Shown here one piece after another: positions 26,722 through 33,737 of a stretch of 64,000 bases of DNA. The notes under the pieces are model-generated. The model had not been told where the DNA came from and made no database searches. It saw only the letters and a program-made list of their open reading frames with translations. The DNA comes from Tepidiforma sp. (GTDB lineage: Bacteria > Chloroflexota > Dehalococcoidia > Tepidiformales > Tepidiformaceae), in the NCBI GenBank assembly GCA_026003935.1, contig BPIE01000001.1, forward strand, positions 682,001-746,000, read 5' to 3'. The number at the start of each line of letters is the position of its first letter. Position 1 is the stretch's first letter. Both the position numbers and the translations under genes were made by a program.

Positions 26722-26790
26722 GTGTCAGGCGTAAACAACCCGTTCGGCGCAGGTCGTTCCCGCCATTCGGGGAGCCATCGTCGGTTGTAG
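26722..26790 (+). CDS. Possible 22-residue basic peptide (terminator-bounded)
   Basis: Within the 365-base gap after the sortase, GGGAGGG (26709-26715) precedes GTG 26722, and a 22-codon frame encodes SGVNNPFGAGRSRHSGSHRR plus Leu. Upstream, TTGATT and TACGCT with an 18-base spacer form a possible promoter, and a strong terminator follows at 26813. The unit is therefore transcribed either as a tiny mRNA, a leader or a small RNA. I recognise no family. Confidence 0.4.
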   Translation: MSGVNNPFGAGRSRHSGSHRRL

Positions 26791-26812
26791 TTCACCGCAT
26801 CGGCTGAGCGGC

Positions 26813-26850
26813 AAGAGCCGTACCGATTGCGGTACGGCTCTTTTCTTTTT
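26813..26850 (+). terminator. Intrinsic terminator
   Basis: AAGAGCCGTACC, loop GATTGC, then GGTACGGCTCTT, a 12-bp perfect stem followed by TTCTTTTT. It is the best rho-independent terminator in the window and ends the small-peptide or RNA unit at 26.7 kb. Confidence 0.92.
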
Positions 26851-26969
26851 CGCCGTATCTCTGGCCGACTGGACGGTTCTGCTGAGCGATTGAACCGAGG
26901 TATTCGCCTTGCAATTTCCCTGCTGTCGCTGCAGGGGGAGTGGTCTTTTGTTCACCAGGAGTTGACGAT

Positions 26970-27182
26970 ATGTTTCAGCTTTTTATGGCGCGAACTGCGC
27001 GCGAGACTGCATGGATGAGCGGGAAGGAGCTGGGCGACGATGTCGAACGGAGGCCCGGTTTTGCGCACCGGGTGGTGCTGGCGACGCTCCGGCGGGAGAG
27101 GCGCGCTCGCGATGCGGCGCGGGCGGAGGCGGGCGCCGGCCCGGCTGCCGCGGGGCGGGAGCTCCCGGCGGAAGCGGAGTGA
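26970..27182 (+). CDS. Small basic protein, unknown
   Basis: A possible 70-residue protein beginning MFQLFMARTARETAW. AGGAG (26957-26961) lies at good distance from the ATG. The middle is basic (ATLRRERRARDAARAEAG) and the tail Ala/Glu-rich. It lies between two strong terminators, so it has its own transcript; AT-rich sequence at 26905-26950 may hold the promoter. No family recognised. Confidence 0.5.
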   Translation: MFQLFMARTARETAWMSGKELGDDVERRPGFAHRVVLATLRRERRARDAARAEAGAGPAAAGRELPAEAE

Positions 27183-27203
27183 CGGGTTCGCGGAGGGCGC
27201 AAC

Positions 27204-27238
27204 AGGAGAGGGCATCCCTGTGCGGGATGCCCTCTCCT
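27204..27238. terminator. Bidirectional intrinsic terminator
   Basis: A 15-bp perfect stem, AGGAGAGGGCATCCC with loop TGTGC and its complement, lies between convergent genes (26970 plus and the R2-like gene minus). Both flanks are T- or A-richer than the surroundings. Confidence 0.85.
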
Positions 27239-27256
27239 CGTTTCGAAGCCGGGAGG

Positions 27257-28477
27257 TCAGGCCCGGGCGGCCTGCTCGAGCCTTCCGTTGATGTGCTTGC
27301 GTTCGAAGGTGGCCTTGCGGAGGTCGGCAAGGTAGTTGTCGACCTGGAGCTGGCGGAGTTCGCGGAGCTGGCGGCGACCCTCGTCGATGTTGGCGACGCC
27401 GCCGCCGAGGAGGATGGCGAGCGGTTCGCTGACGGCAGGGTCCACCCAATCTTTGCCCATGCGGGATTCGGCTTTGTTGAAGTAGAGGTTCTGTTCGTCG
27501 CGGCGGTCGGGAAGCTTGAAGAGCATGTGCTTCATGCGCTCGATGTGGTAGTCGAGCATGCGCTTGCGGTCGCGTGCGACGAAGCGGTAGAGGTCGCGTT
27601 CCAGCTCGTTTTGTGCGAACCGGTCACCCTGGGAGAAGAGGGTGTAGAGCATGGAGTCCTGGACGAAGAGGATGGCGGCCAGCTCGGGGAAGGAGCGGGC
27701 TTCTTTTGCGACCCGGGAGAAGTCGGTGGGTGCCTGAAGGCCGAGGCCGCCGCCGTTGGCGAGGGCGCGCTTGCGGAACGCCTCGCTGTGGCGCGCGAGG
27801 TCGTAGATGATGGTGGAGAGGAAGAGCTTGAGTTCGAGGAAGCCGTAGGAGATTTCGGGGAGCCAGCCGGACCAGAGGGCGCCGGTGAAGTAGGCGCGTT
27901 CGCTCTGTTCGGTCATGAACTGGCAGACGGCACGCTCGAGGTCGTGGGGGAGGGGTTCGAGGCTGTTCCAGTTGAGGTCGGTAGCGGAGACCCAGCGGTC
28001 GCGGATGGCCTCTTCGTAGAGGGGGACGCAACAGTCGGCCCAGACGAGGGCTTTTTCGAAGATGGTGTACCCCATGTCTTCGACGATGGGGTTGGGGTAG
28101 GAGCCGCGGGCGATTTCGGAGCGGTTGGTCCAGACGTCGGGGACGTCGCCGTAGGTGCCGATCATGAGGTCGGCGATGGTGAGCCCCATGGCGGGGTCTT
28201 TCGGGCGAGCGCGGATGCCCCATTCGGTGGGGACGTTCATCCAGGAGAGGTCGCGGGGGATGGCAGCCTGGCCGCCCTGGAGGAATTCCTTGGCGCGCTC
28301 TCCGTCGACGCCAGCGCGGAGGGCCTGCCAGATGACCTGGAGGGAGTGGCCCTTGGAGAGGGCGAGTTCGATGAGGCCGTCTTCCCAGCCGAGCTCGCGG
28401 GCTTTGTCGCGGGCCTCCTGGGGGATTTCGACCTGGGTTGCCTGGGCGGCGCGGGCGAGGGCTTCTCCAGTGGACAC
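27257..28477 (-). CDS. R2/ferritin-like protein with degenerate metal site
   Basis: A 406-residue helical protein, clearly a paralogue of the next upstream gene: PLYEEAIRDRWVSATDLNWNSLEPLP and FRKRALANGGG are shared. The diiron ligands are lost. ARH is preceded by Leu227 where the partner has Glu, and DRKRM (303-307) replaces DESRH. It should not form a diiron site. An N-terminal extension of about 75 residues is unique to it. GTG start with GGAGGT six bases before. Probably cotranscribed with the intact paralogue, 75 bases upstream; it may be a structural partner subunit. Confidence 0.72.
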   Translation of the reverse strand: MSTGEALARAAQATQVEIPQEARDKARELGWEDGLIELALSKGHSLQVIWQALRAGVDGERAKEFLQGGQAAIPRDLSWMNVPTEWGIRARPKDPAMGLTIADLMIGTYGDVPDVWTNRSEIARGSYPNPIVEDMGYTIFEKALVWADCCVPLYEEAIRDRWVSATDLNWNSLEPLPHDLERAVCQFMTEQSERAYFTGALWSGWLPEISYGFLELKLFLSTIIYDLARHSEAFRKRALANGGGLGLQAPTDFSRVAKEARSFPELAAILFVQDSMLYTLFSQGDRFAQNELERDLYRFVARDRKRMLDYHIERMKHMLFKLPDRRDEQNLYFNKAESRMGKDWVDPAVSEPLAILLGGGVANIDEGRRQLRELRQLQVDNYLADLRKATFERKHINGRLEQAARA

Positions 28478-28552
28478 GGGCTACCTCCGGGGCGTGCAGG
28501 GTAAGGGCCGCAAGGGTGCGGCCGGTTACGGCAAGGGGCGGCTGGGCTGGCG

Positions 28553-29596
28553 TCAGGCCGGGTCGAGGAACTGGGCCATGAGGGGCCCGAGGCGCTGGCG
28601 ACGGTCTCCGAGGCCGGCGACGGTGAGCCGGTGGACGTACTCGTTGATCTGGCGCTTGCGGAGGAGGAGGAATTTTTGGAGGCCTTCGTCGAATTTGTCG
28701 ACGCCGCCGCCGAGGAGGATGCAGAGGGCTTCGAAGACGGGCGGGAAGGTGACATCGCCGGAGCCGCCGCCGGCGGCGTCGCCTTCGGCTTTATCGAGGT
28801 AGTGATGAATCTCCTCGCGGCGCTCGGGTTCGGTATCGAGGACGTACTTGAGGTGCATGACGCCGAAGGCGAGGTGGCGGGATTCGTCCTGGGCGCTCAT
28901 GCGGAAGATGCGCTTGTCGGCTTCGGTCTGGCCGATGAGCTCGCCCATGCGGAACATGGACTGGACGAAGCCCTCGGCCTGGACGTGCATGAGGACGGAC
29001 ATTTCGGTGAAGTCGCGTGCTTCGATGAGGGTGCGGAGGCCGAGGCCGGCGCCCTGCGCGAGGAGGCCGCCGCCGTTGGCGAGGGCGCGCTTGCGGAAGA
29101 CGTCGGTGTGGCGGGCCTCGTCCATGATCTGGGTCATGAGGAAGAGGCCGGCTTCGAAGTCCTGGGCGGAGACGAAGGGCATCCACTGGCCGGGCACGTC
29201 GCCGGCGATGAACTCGACTTCGGTGAGCATGGTGGCGAGCTGGCACATGGCGCGCTCGAGCTCATCGGGGAGGGGTTCGAGGGTGTCCCACGGGATGTCG
29301 CGGGCGGAGCTCCACTGCCGCTGGGTGGCTTCTTCGTAGAGCATGAGGCAGTTTTCGGCCCAGACGTCGGCTTTGGACTGGTAGTTGGGGCCGAAGCGCT
29401 GTGCGCCGGGGCGCGGGATGGCGCCGCGCATGCGGTAGGTCATGTCGCCGGCGCCGCGGGCGGAGTCGGCGTAGCGGCCGAGGTTGATCTCCTTGAGGGT
29501 GAGGCCCTTTTTGCCGGGCTCGGCGGAGGTGGCGTCCTCGTAAAGGTCGAGCCAGGACAGGTCGAGGCCGGATTCGGTGGTGGGGTTGGCTGCCAT
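28553..29596 (-). CDS. R2-like diiron ferritin-superfamily protein
   Basis: A 347-residue helical protein with two ExxH motifs: Glu160-Ala-Arg-His163 (MDEARHTDVF) and Glu238-Ser-Arg-His241 (QDESRHLAF), with Glu126/Glu128 and Glu208 as remaining candidate ligands. This spacing is that of ribonucleotide reductase R2 and R2-like oxidases. B12-dependent NrdJ is encoded elsewhere in the window and no class I large subunit is near, so an R2-like oxidase role is more likely than ribonucleotide reduction. AGGAG precedes the ATG. A TAGGCT -10 lies about 35 bases upstream. Confidence 0.75.
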   Translation of the reverse strand: MAANPTTESGLDLSWLDLYEDATSAEPGKKGLTLKEINLGRYADSARGAGDMTYRMRGAIPRPGAQRFGPNYQSKADVWAENCLMLYEEATQRQWSSARDIPWDTLEPLPDELERAMCQLATMLTEVEFIAGDVPGQWMPFVSAQDFEAGLFLMTQIMDEARHTDVFRKRALANGGGLLAQGAGLGLRTLIEARDFTEMSVLMHVQAEGFVQSMFRMGELIGQTEADKRIFRMSAQDESRHLAFGVMHLKYVLDTEPERREEIHHYLDKAEGDAAGGGSGDVTFPPVFEALCILLGGGVDKFDEGLQKFLLLRKRQINEYVHRLTVAGLGDRRQRLGPLMAQFLDPA

Positions 29597-29802
29597 GCGG
29601 TTCTCCTGGGGCCGGCGTCTATGTCCGCGATAGCCTACATCTTGGGGAGGCGGTTTGGAAGGCAGCGGCTACCGGGGGGTAAATTTGGGTGGGGCGAAGC
29701 TTCGAAATGGCGGCGGGCGGGCTGGTGTTATTCGTCCTTTCACCTCTTTTCCACCGGGCGGGAGCAGCCGATACCTCCAGTAGAAACCGGGAGGACACGA
29801 CG

Positions 29803-29988
29803 ATGACACGGTTGGAAAAGGCCTGTCCGTTTACTGCGGCGACACGGGCGAGTCACTGTGAGCGGTGCTGGACGGCGCATGGCGGGGTGCCGCCGTGCGT
29901 GGCGGCGTATCTCGGCGGCCAGGGGCCTGCGGAGGGCGTGGTTCGGCTGGAGGTGCCGGGGCGGAAGTCGGCGCGAAAAGCGGCCTAG
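29803..29988 (+). CDS. Small cysteine-rich protein
   Basis: 61 residues: MTRLEKACPFTAATRASHC, then ERCWTAHGGVPPC and a basic tail. Four cysteines (C8, C19, C22, C31) suggest a metal-binding knuckle. GGGAGGA at 29790-29796 supports ATG 29803; an upstream in-frame extension to 29689 has no such signal. Its stop overlaps the end of the convergent PadR gene by 4 bases. Confidence 0.6.
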   Translation: MTRLEKACPFTAATRASHCERCWTAHGGVPPCVAAYLGGQGPAEGVVRLEVPGRKSARKAA

Positions 29989-30551
29989 CTGGCGGATTGG
30001 GGAGGCTGGGTGAGGCGGGCGCGCAGGATGCGAGCGGCGTCGTCCGCCCAGGCGAGGAAGGATTCGACGAAGGTGATGCCGGCGCGGAGGGTGAGGTAGG
30101 GCCCGAGGAACGCGGGCGGCACGGCTTCGGGGTGGGCGCCTTCGAAGGCGGCTTCGATGGCGCGGTAGGCAGCGAGGCGCTCTTCCTGTTGACGGCGGTG
30201 CTGTTCGAGGGCGGCGAGGGCGGCGGCGGGGTCGACGAGCCCGTAGCTCCAGACTTTGACGAGGAATTCGTCCTTGGTGAGGGTGAGGGGCGAGGGGGTG
30301 AGGACCCACGCGGTGAGCTCGTCGAGGCCGCGGGAGGTAATGGTGTAGACGCGCTTGTCGGGGCGGCCGGCCTGTGGCACGGCGCGGCCGATCACGAGGC
30401 CCTCGGATTCGAGGCGCGCGAGCTCGGGATAGATTTGCTGTGCGCGGGCGTGCCAGAAGTAGCCGACGGATTGTTCGAAGCGGCGGGTGATTTCGTAGCC
30501 GGAGAGCTCGCCGCTGGTGAGCAGGCCGAGGATGGCGAAGCGGAGGGACAT
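29985..30551 (-). CDS. PadR-family transcriptional regulator
   Basis: 188 residues. The PadR winged helix occupies residues 1-85 (FAILGLLTSGELSGYEITRRF; QIYPELARLESEGLVIG; RPDKRVYTITSRGLDEL). The helical C-terminal domain with YRAIEAAFEG mediates dimerisation. The target is unknown; it neighbours the DtxR-type regulator, divergent by 80 bases. Confidence 0.9.
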   Translation of the reverse strand: MSLRFAILGLLTSGELSGYEITRRFEQSVGYFWHARAQQIYPELARLESEGLVIGRAVPQAGRPDKRVYTITSRGLDELTAWVLTPSPLTLTKDEFLVKVWSYGLVDPAAALAALEQHRRQQEERLAAYRAIEAAFEGAHPEAVPPAFLGPYLTLRAGITFVESFLAWADDAARILRARLTQPPQSAS

Positions 30552-30631
30552 AGGCGGGAGTTTGGGGGGTGTGGCGGAGATGTGCCAGTGGAATTTCCCG
30601 GGACGACGGGGCGTGCCATGATCTGGGAGCC

Positions 30632-31324
30632 ATGCCGAAACAGGTCAAGAATGTAGCCAGCGACGACTATTTGACGGCGATTTACCGGATGAGCCACGAC
30701 GAGGGGCAGGACGTGATTGCGGTGCGGCTCGCGGACCGGCTGGAGATCACGCCACCTTCGGTGGCCGGGATGCTGAAGCGGCTGATGCGGGACGGACTGG
30801 TGAGTATTGATGCGAAGAAGGTGATTCACCTGACGCCGGAGGGGTTCCGGCGGGCCGAGCAGATGGTGCGGCGGCATCGGCTGGCGGAGTGCCTGCTGAC
30901 GGATGTGCTGAAGGTGGACTGGTGGCGGGCGTACGAGGAGGCGCACCTGCTGGAGCACGGGATCTCGGACATCACGGAGCGGAACCTGTACGAGATGCTG
31001 GGGAGGCCGCAGAAGAGCCCCTTCGGGTACCCGATCCCGGGCCCGGGCGCGCCGCGGAAGCTTTCGATGGTGACGCTCGGGGACCTGAAGGAGGGGCAGG
31101 AGGCGGCGATCGACCGGGTCTATGAAGAGGAGGAGCAGCTGCTCCAGTTCTTTGACGAGGAGGGCATCCGGCCGGGGGTTCGGGTGGTGGTGGAGGAGGT
31201 TGCGCCGTACCGGGGGACGATTACGGTGCGAGTCGGGGAGCGACGGGTGGTGCTGGGAACCCCGGTGGCGAACAAGATCTGGGTGGTGCCGCCGGGGAAG
31301 AGCGCTGGAGAAACATCCCGGTAA
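30632..31324 (+). CDS. DtxR/MntR-family metal-dependent repressor
   Basis: A 230-residue iron- or manganese-responsive regulator. The N-terminal winged helix reads DDYLTAIYRMSHDEGQDVIAV then LEITPPSVAGMLKRL. The dimerisation/metal domain has RRHRLAECLLTDVL and EEAHLLEHGISD, whose His and Glu residues are the usual ligands. The C-terminal FeoA/SH3-like domain (about 150-220) is present. ATG 30632 was chosen because TGATCT ends 7 bases before it. Confidence 0.9.
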   Translation: MPKQVKNVASDDYLTAIYRMSHDEGQDVIAVRLADRLEITPPSVAGMLKRLMRDGLVSIDAKKVIHLTPEGFRRAEQMVRRHRLAECLLTDVLKVDWWRAYEEAHLLEHGISDITERNLYEMLGRPQKSPFGYPIPGPGAPRKLSMVTLGDLKEGQEAAIDRVYEEEEQLLQFFDEEGIRPGVRVVVEEVAPYRGTITVRVGERRVVLGTPVANKIWVVPPGKSAGETSR

Positions 31325-31398
31325 CGCTTCACCCGGGGCGACCGACAGCCGACAACCAGTACGTGGAACCTTTTCAGCTGCGGGAGGCGCGGGGCCCG

Positions 31399-32913
31399 AT
31401 GCGGGTCCTCGTGGTGGAGGATGACCCTGCGCTTGGGCGGCTCATCCAGCTCGTGCTGGGACAGCATCTTGCCGAGGTGCGGCTGGCGAGGTCGGGGGCG
31501 GAGGCGGTCGCGGAGCTGACGGCGGGGCAGTTCGACGCGGTTGCCTCGGACATCAGCCTCCCGGATATGTCGGGGCTCGATGTGATTGCGGAGGCGAGGA
31601 AGCTTGCGCCGGGGGCGGGGATTGTTGCGATTACCGGGTTCGTGGATGTTGATACGGCGGTGCGGTCGATGAAGGCTGGGGCGGACGATTTCCTGGGGAA
31701 GCCGTTCGATGCGGAGATCCTCTGGCATGTGCTGAACAAGGCAGCGGACAACCGGGCGCGGCACATTGCGGCGGAGCAGGCGGCGGTGTACCGGCAGCTT
31801 GCGTACACGGACGCGCTGACGGGGTGCCCGAATCGGCGGTTCATCGATGAGTTCCTTGCGGATGCGGTGTTCCAGGCGCGGAAGCTGGGGCGGCCGCTTT
31901 CGGTTGCGTATCTCGACATCGACAACTTCAAGCTGTTGAACGACTTCGTGGGGCACGAGGAGGGGGACCGCGTGCTGCAGCGGGTGGTTCGGGCGCTTTC
32001 GGCGCACATCGAGCCGCCGGGGCAGTTCGGGAGGTTTGGCGGGGACGAGTTCGTGGTGGTGTTGCCGGGGACGGCGGAAGACGGGGCGCGCCGCCTGATG
32101 GAGCGCGTGCGGCGGGCGATTGGGCAGATTGAGGTCACGAACGGCGCGCGGGTGACGCTTCCGACGCGGGTGTCGGTGGGGGTGGCGGCGCTCCGCGAGG
32201 GGCAGTCGCCGCGGGACCTGGTGGCGGAGGCGGAGGACGCGATGTACCTGGACAAGGCGGTGACCCCGGCGGTGGTAAGCGGGGCGATGGAGCGCGCGCT
32301 GGCCCAGGAGGATGCCCTGTTGAAGGCGGGGAACGTCAAGGCGCTCCGGAACCTGGTGAAGGCCATCGACCGGCGCGATTCGTACACAAGGTTTCATAGC
32401 GACCACGCGACCCAGGCGGCCATTCGCCTGGGGACGGAGCTGGGGCTGCCGGAGGAGGTGATGCGGGCGCTGGCGATTGGGGGGCCGATTCACGACCTCG
32501 GCAAGATTGTGGTGCCGGACGAGATTCTCCGGAAGCCGGGGCCGCTGACGCTGGAGGAGCGGCGGGCGATGGAGGAGCACCCGGTGATGGGAGCGGCGAT
32601 TACGGCGGCGGTGACGGACCTCGACTCGGTGGTGAACCTGGTGCGGCACCACCACGAGCGGTATGACGGCGAGGGGTACCCGGGGAGATTGAAGGGTGCG
32701 GAGGTGCCGCTGGCGACGCGGCTGTTCAGCATCGCGGATGCTTTTTCGGCGATGACGACGGACCGGCCGTATCGGAAGGGGCTGACGCTGGAAATGGCGG
32801 TGGAGGAGATCCGGCGGGGGCGGGGGAAGCAGTTCGACCCGGAGCTCGCGGAGGCGTTTGCGGCGATGGTGGAGCGGGACGCCTCGAACGAGGCGCAGGG
32901 GCAGGCTGCGTGA
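31399..32913 (+). CDS. Response regulator with GGDEF and HD-GYP domains
   Basis: A 504-residue c-di-GMP regulator. Residues 1-115 form a receiver (phospho-acceptor Asp51, Lys101). Residues 130-290 are a diguanylate cyclase domain with intact FGGDEF (214-218) but no RxxD inhibitory site upstream. Residues 315-490 are an HD-GYP phosphodiesterase with HDLGK (365-369) and HHERYDGEGYPGRL. Both opposing activities look possible; the receiver may set the balance. ATG 31399 has GGGAGG upstream; GTG 31363 is an alternative start. No histidine kinase is adjacent. Confidence 0.9.
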   Translation: MRVLVVEDDPALGRLIQLVLGQHLAEVRLARSGAEAVAELTAGQFDAVASDISLPDMSGLDVIAEARKLAPGAGIVAITGFVDVDTAVRSMKAGADDFLGKPFDAEILWHVLNKAADNRARHIAAEQAAVYRQLAYTDALTGCPNRRFIDEFLADAVFQARKLGRPLSVAYLDIDNFKLLNDFVGHEEGDRVLQRVVRALSAHIEPPGQFGRFGGDEFVVVLPGTAEDGARRLMERVRRAIGQIEVTNGARVTLPTRVSVGVAALREGQSPRDLVAEAEDAMYLDKAVTPAVVSGAMERALAQEDALLKAGNVKALRNLVKAIDRRDSYTRFHSDHATQAAIRLGTELGLPEEVMRALAIGGPIHDLGKIVVPDEILRKPGPLTLEERRAMEEHPVMGAAITAAVTDLDSVVNLVRHHHERYDGEGYPGRLKGAEVPLATRLFSIADAFSAMTTDRPYRKGLTLEMAVEEIRRGRGKQFDPELAEAFAAMVERDASNEAQGQAA

Positions 32914-33068
32914 GCCGGGCCGCGCAGGCAGCGGCTGGGGGGATGGCGGCGTGGTGCGCGGCGGAGCTGGTGCTGCGCGCGGCGACGGGGACGCTGGCGG
33001 GGTGGTGGTCGGCAGCCTGGGCTGGGGCTGCCGCGCTGGCGGTGCTTGCGCTGGCACGGCGGGGCTGA
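32910..33068 (+). CDS. Small hydrophobic protein, 52 residues
   Basis: GTG 32910 overlaps the stop of the c-di-GMP gene (GTGA), and the frame runs to TGA at 33066-33068. It encodes an Ala/Trp-rich hydrophobic peptide (ELVLRAATGTLAGWW, then AGAAALAVLALARRG), probably one or two membrane helices. The 4-base overlap argues for translation; there is no family match that I recognise. Confidence 0.45.
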   Translation: MSRAAQAAAGGMAAWCAAELVLRAATGTLAGWWSAAWAGAAALAVLALARRG

Positions 33069-33133
33069 ATCGGAGGGCGAGAAGGGCTACACTCCCGGGG
33101 CGCCGGGTCGAGCCCGGCAGGGAGGGAGTCTGC

Positions 33134-33682
33134 ATGGCGCGTTTGCCGTTCGCGAGCCGTGACGAGCTGCCGGAGCAGCTCCGGTACGTGTGGGACCGGA
33201 ATGCCGAGGGCCGGGAGCTGCCGAACATCTTCCGGACGATGGCGAACAATCCGGAGGTGTGGCGGGCCTACCTGCGGCTGGGAAACGGATTGTGGAATCA
33301 CTGCGGCCTCGATGTTGCGACGCGCGAGCTGGTGATCCTGCGAACGGCGATCCTGCACCACAGCCAGTACGAGTGGCACCAGCACGTGCGCATCGGGAGG
33401 CGGGCGGGACTGACGGATGAAAAGATCGTGGCGCTCCACCACTGGAAAGGGAGCCCGCTGTTTGGCGAGGTGGAGCGGGCGATTCTCGAGTACGTGGATG
33501 CGGTGAATGCCTCGGGGCACCCGCCGCAGGAGGTGCATGACCGACTGGCGGCGCTGGTGCCGCCGGGCACGATGGTCGGGGTGAACCTGCTGACCGGGTT
33601 CTACGGGATGACGGCGGGCTTCCTCGCTGCGATGGAGGTGGAGCTGGAGGAGCCGTTCGTAGGGTGGCAGCTGCAGGGCTAG
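33134..33682 (+). CDS. Carboxymuconolactone decarboxylase/AhpD-like protein
   Basis: A 182-residue helical protein of the CMD/AhpD fold. ATRELVILRTAILHHSQYEWHQH is the characteristic block, and WKGSPLFGEVERAILEYVDAV follows. The AhpD CxxC pair is absent, so it belongs with the cysteine-less CMD-like proteins of unknown activity. GGAGGGAG precedes the ATG, and TACACT at 33088-33093 is a likely -10. Confidence 0.82.
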   Translation: MARLPFASRDELPEQLRYVWDRNAEGRELPNIFRTMANNPEVWRAYLRLGNGLWNHCGLDVATRELVILRTAILHHSQYEWHQHVRIGRRAGLTDEKIVALHHWKGSPLFGEVERAILEYVDAVNASGHPPQEVHDRLAALVPPGTMVGVNLLTGFYGMTAGFLAAMEVELEEPFVGWQLQG

Positions 33683-33737
33683 CTGTTCATCGAGCGGGTG
33701 CAGTATCGGGGTATCCGGCGAGAGCAGGAGGATGGCG

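Noticed and set aside
26640-26850. tmRNA, 6S, SRP or RNase P RNA in the gap after the sortase
   Set aside because: No tRNA-like ends, no CCA, no conserved loops of these RNAs and the wrong length; reported instead as an unknown short transcript.
29689-29802. Longer start for the small Cys-rich protein
   Set aside because: No ribosome-binding site at 29689, whereas GGGAGGA fits ATG 29803; the extra segment overlaps the divergent promoter region of the R2-like genes.
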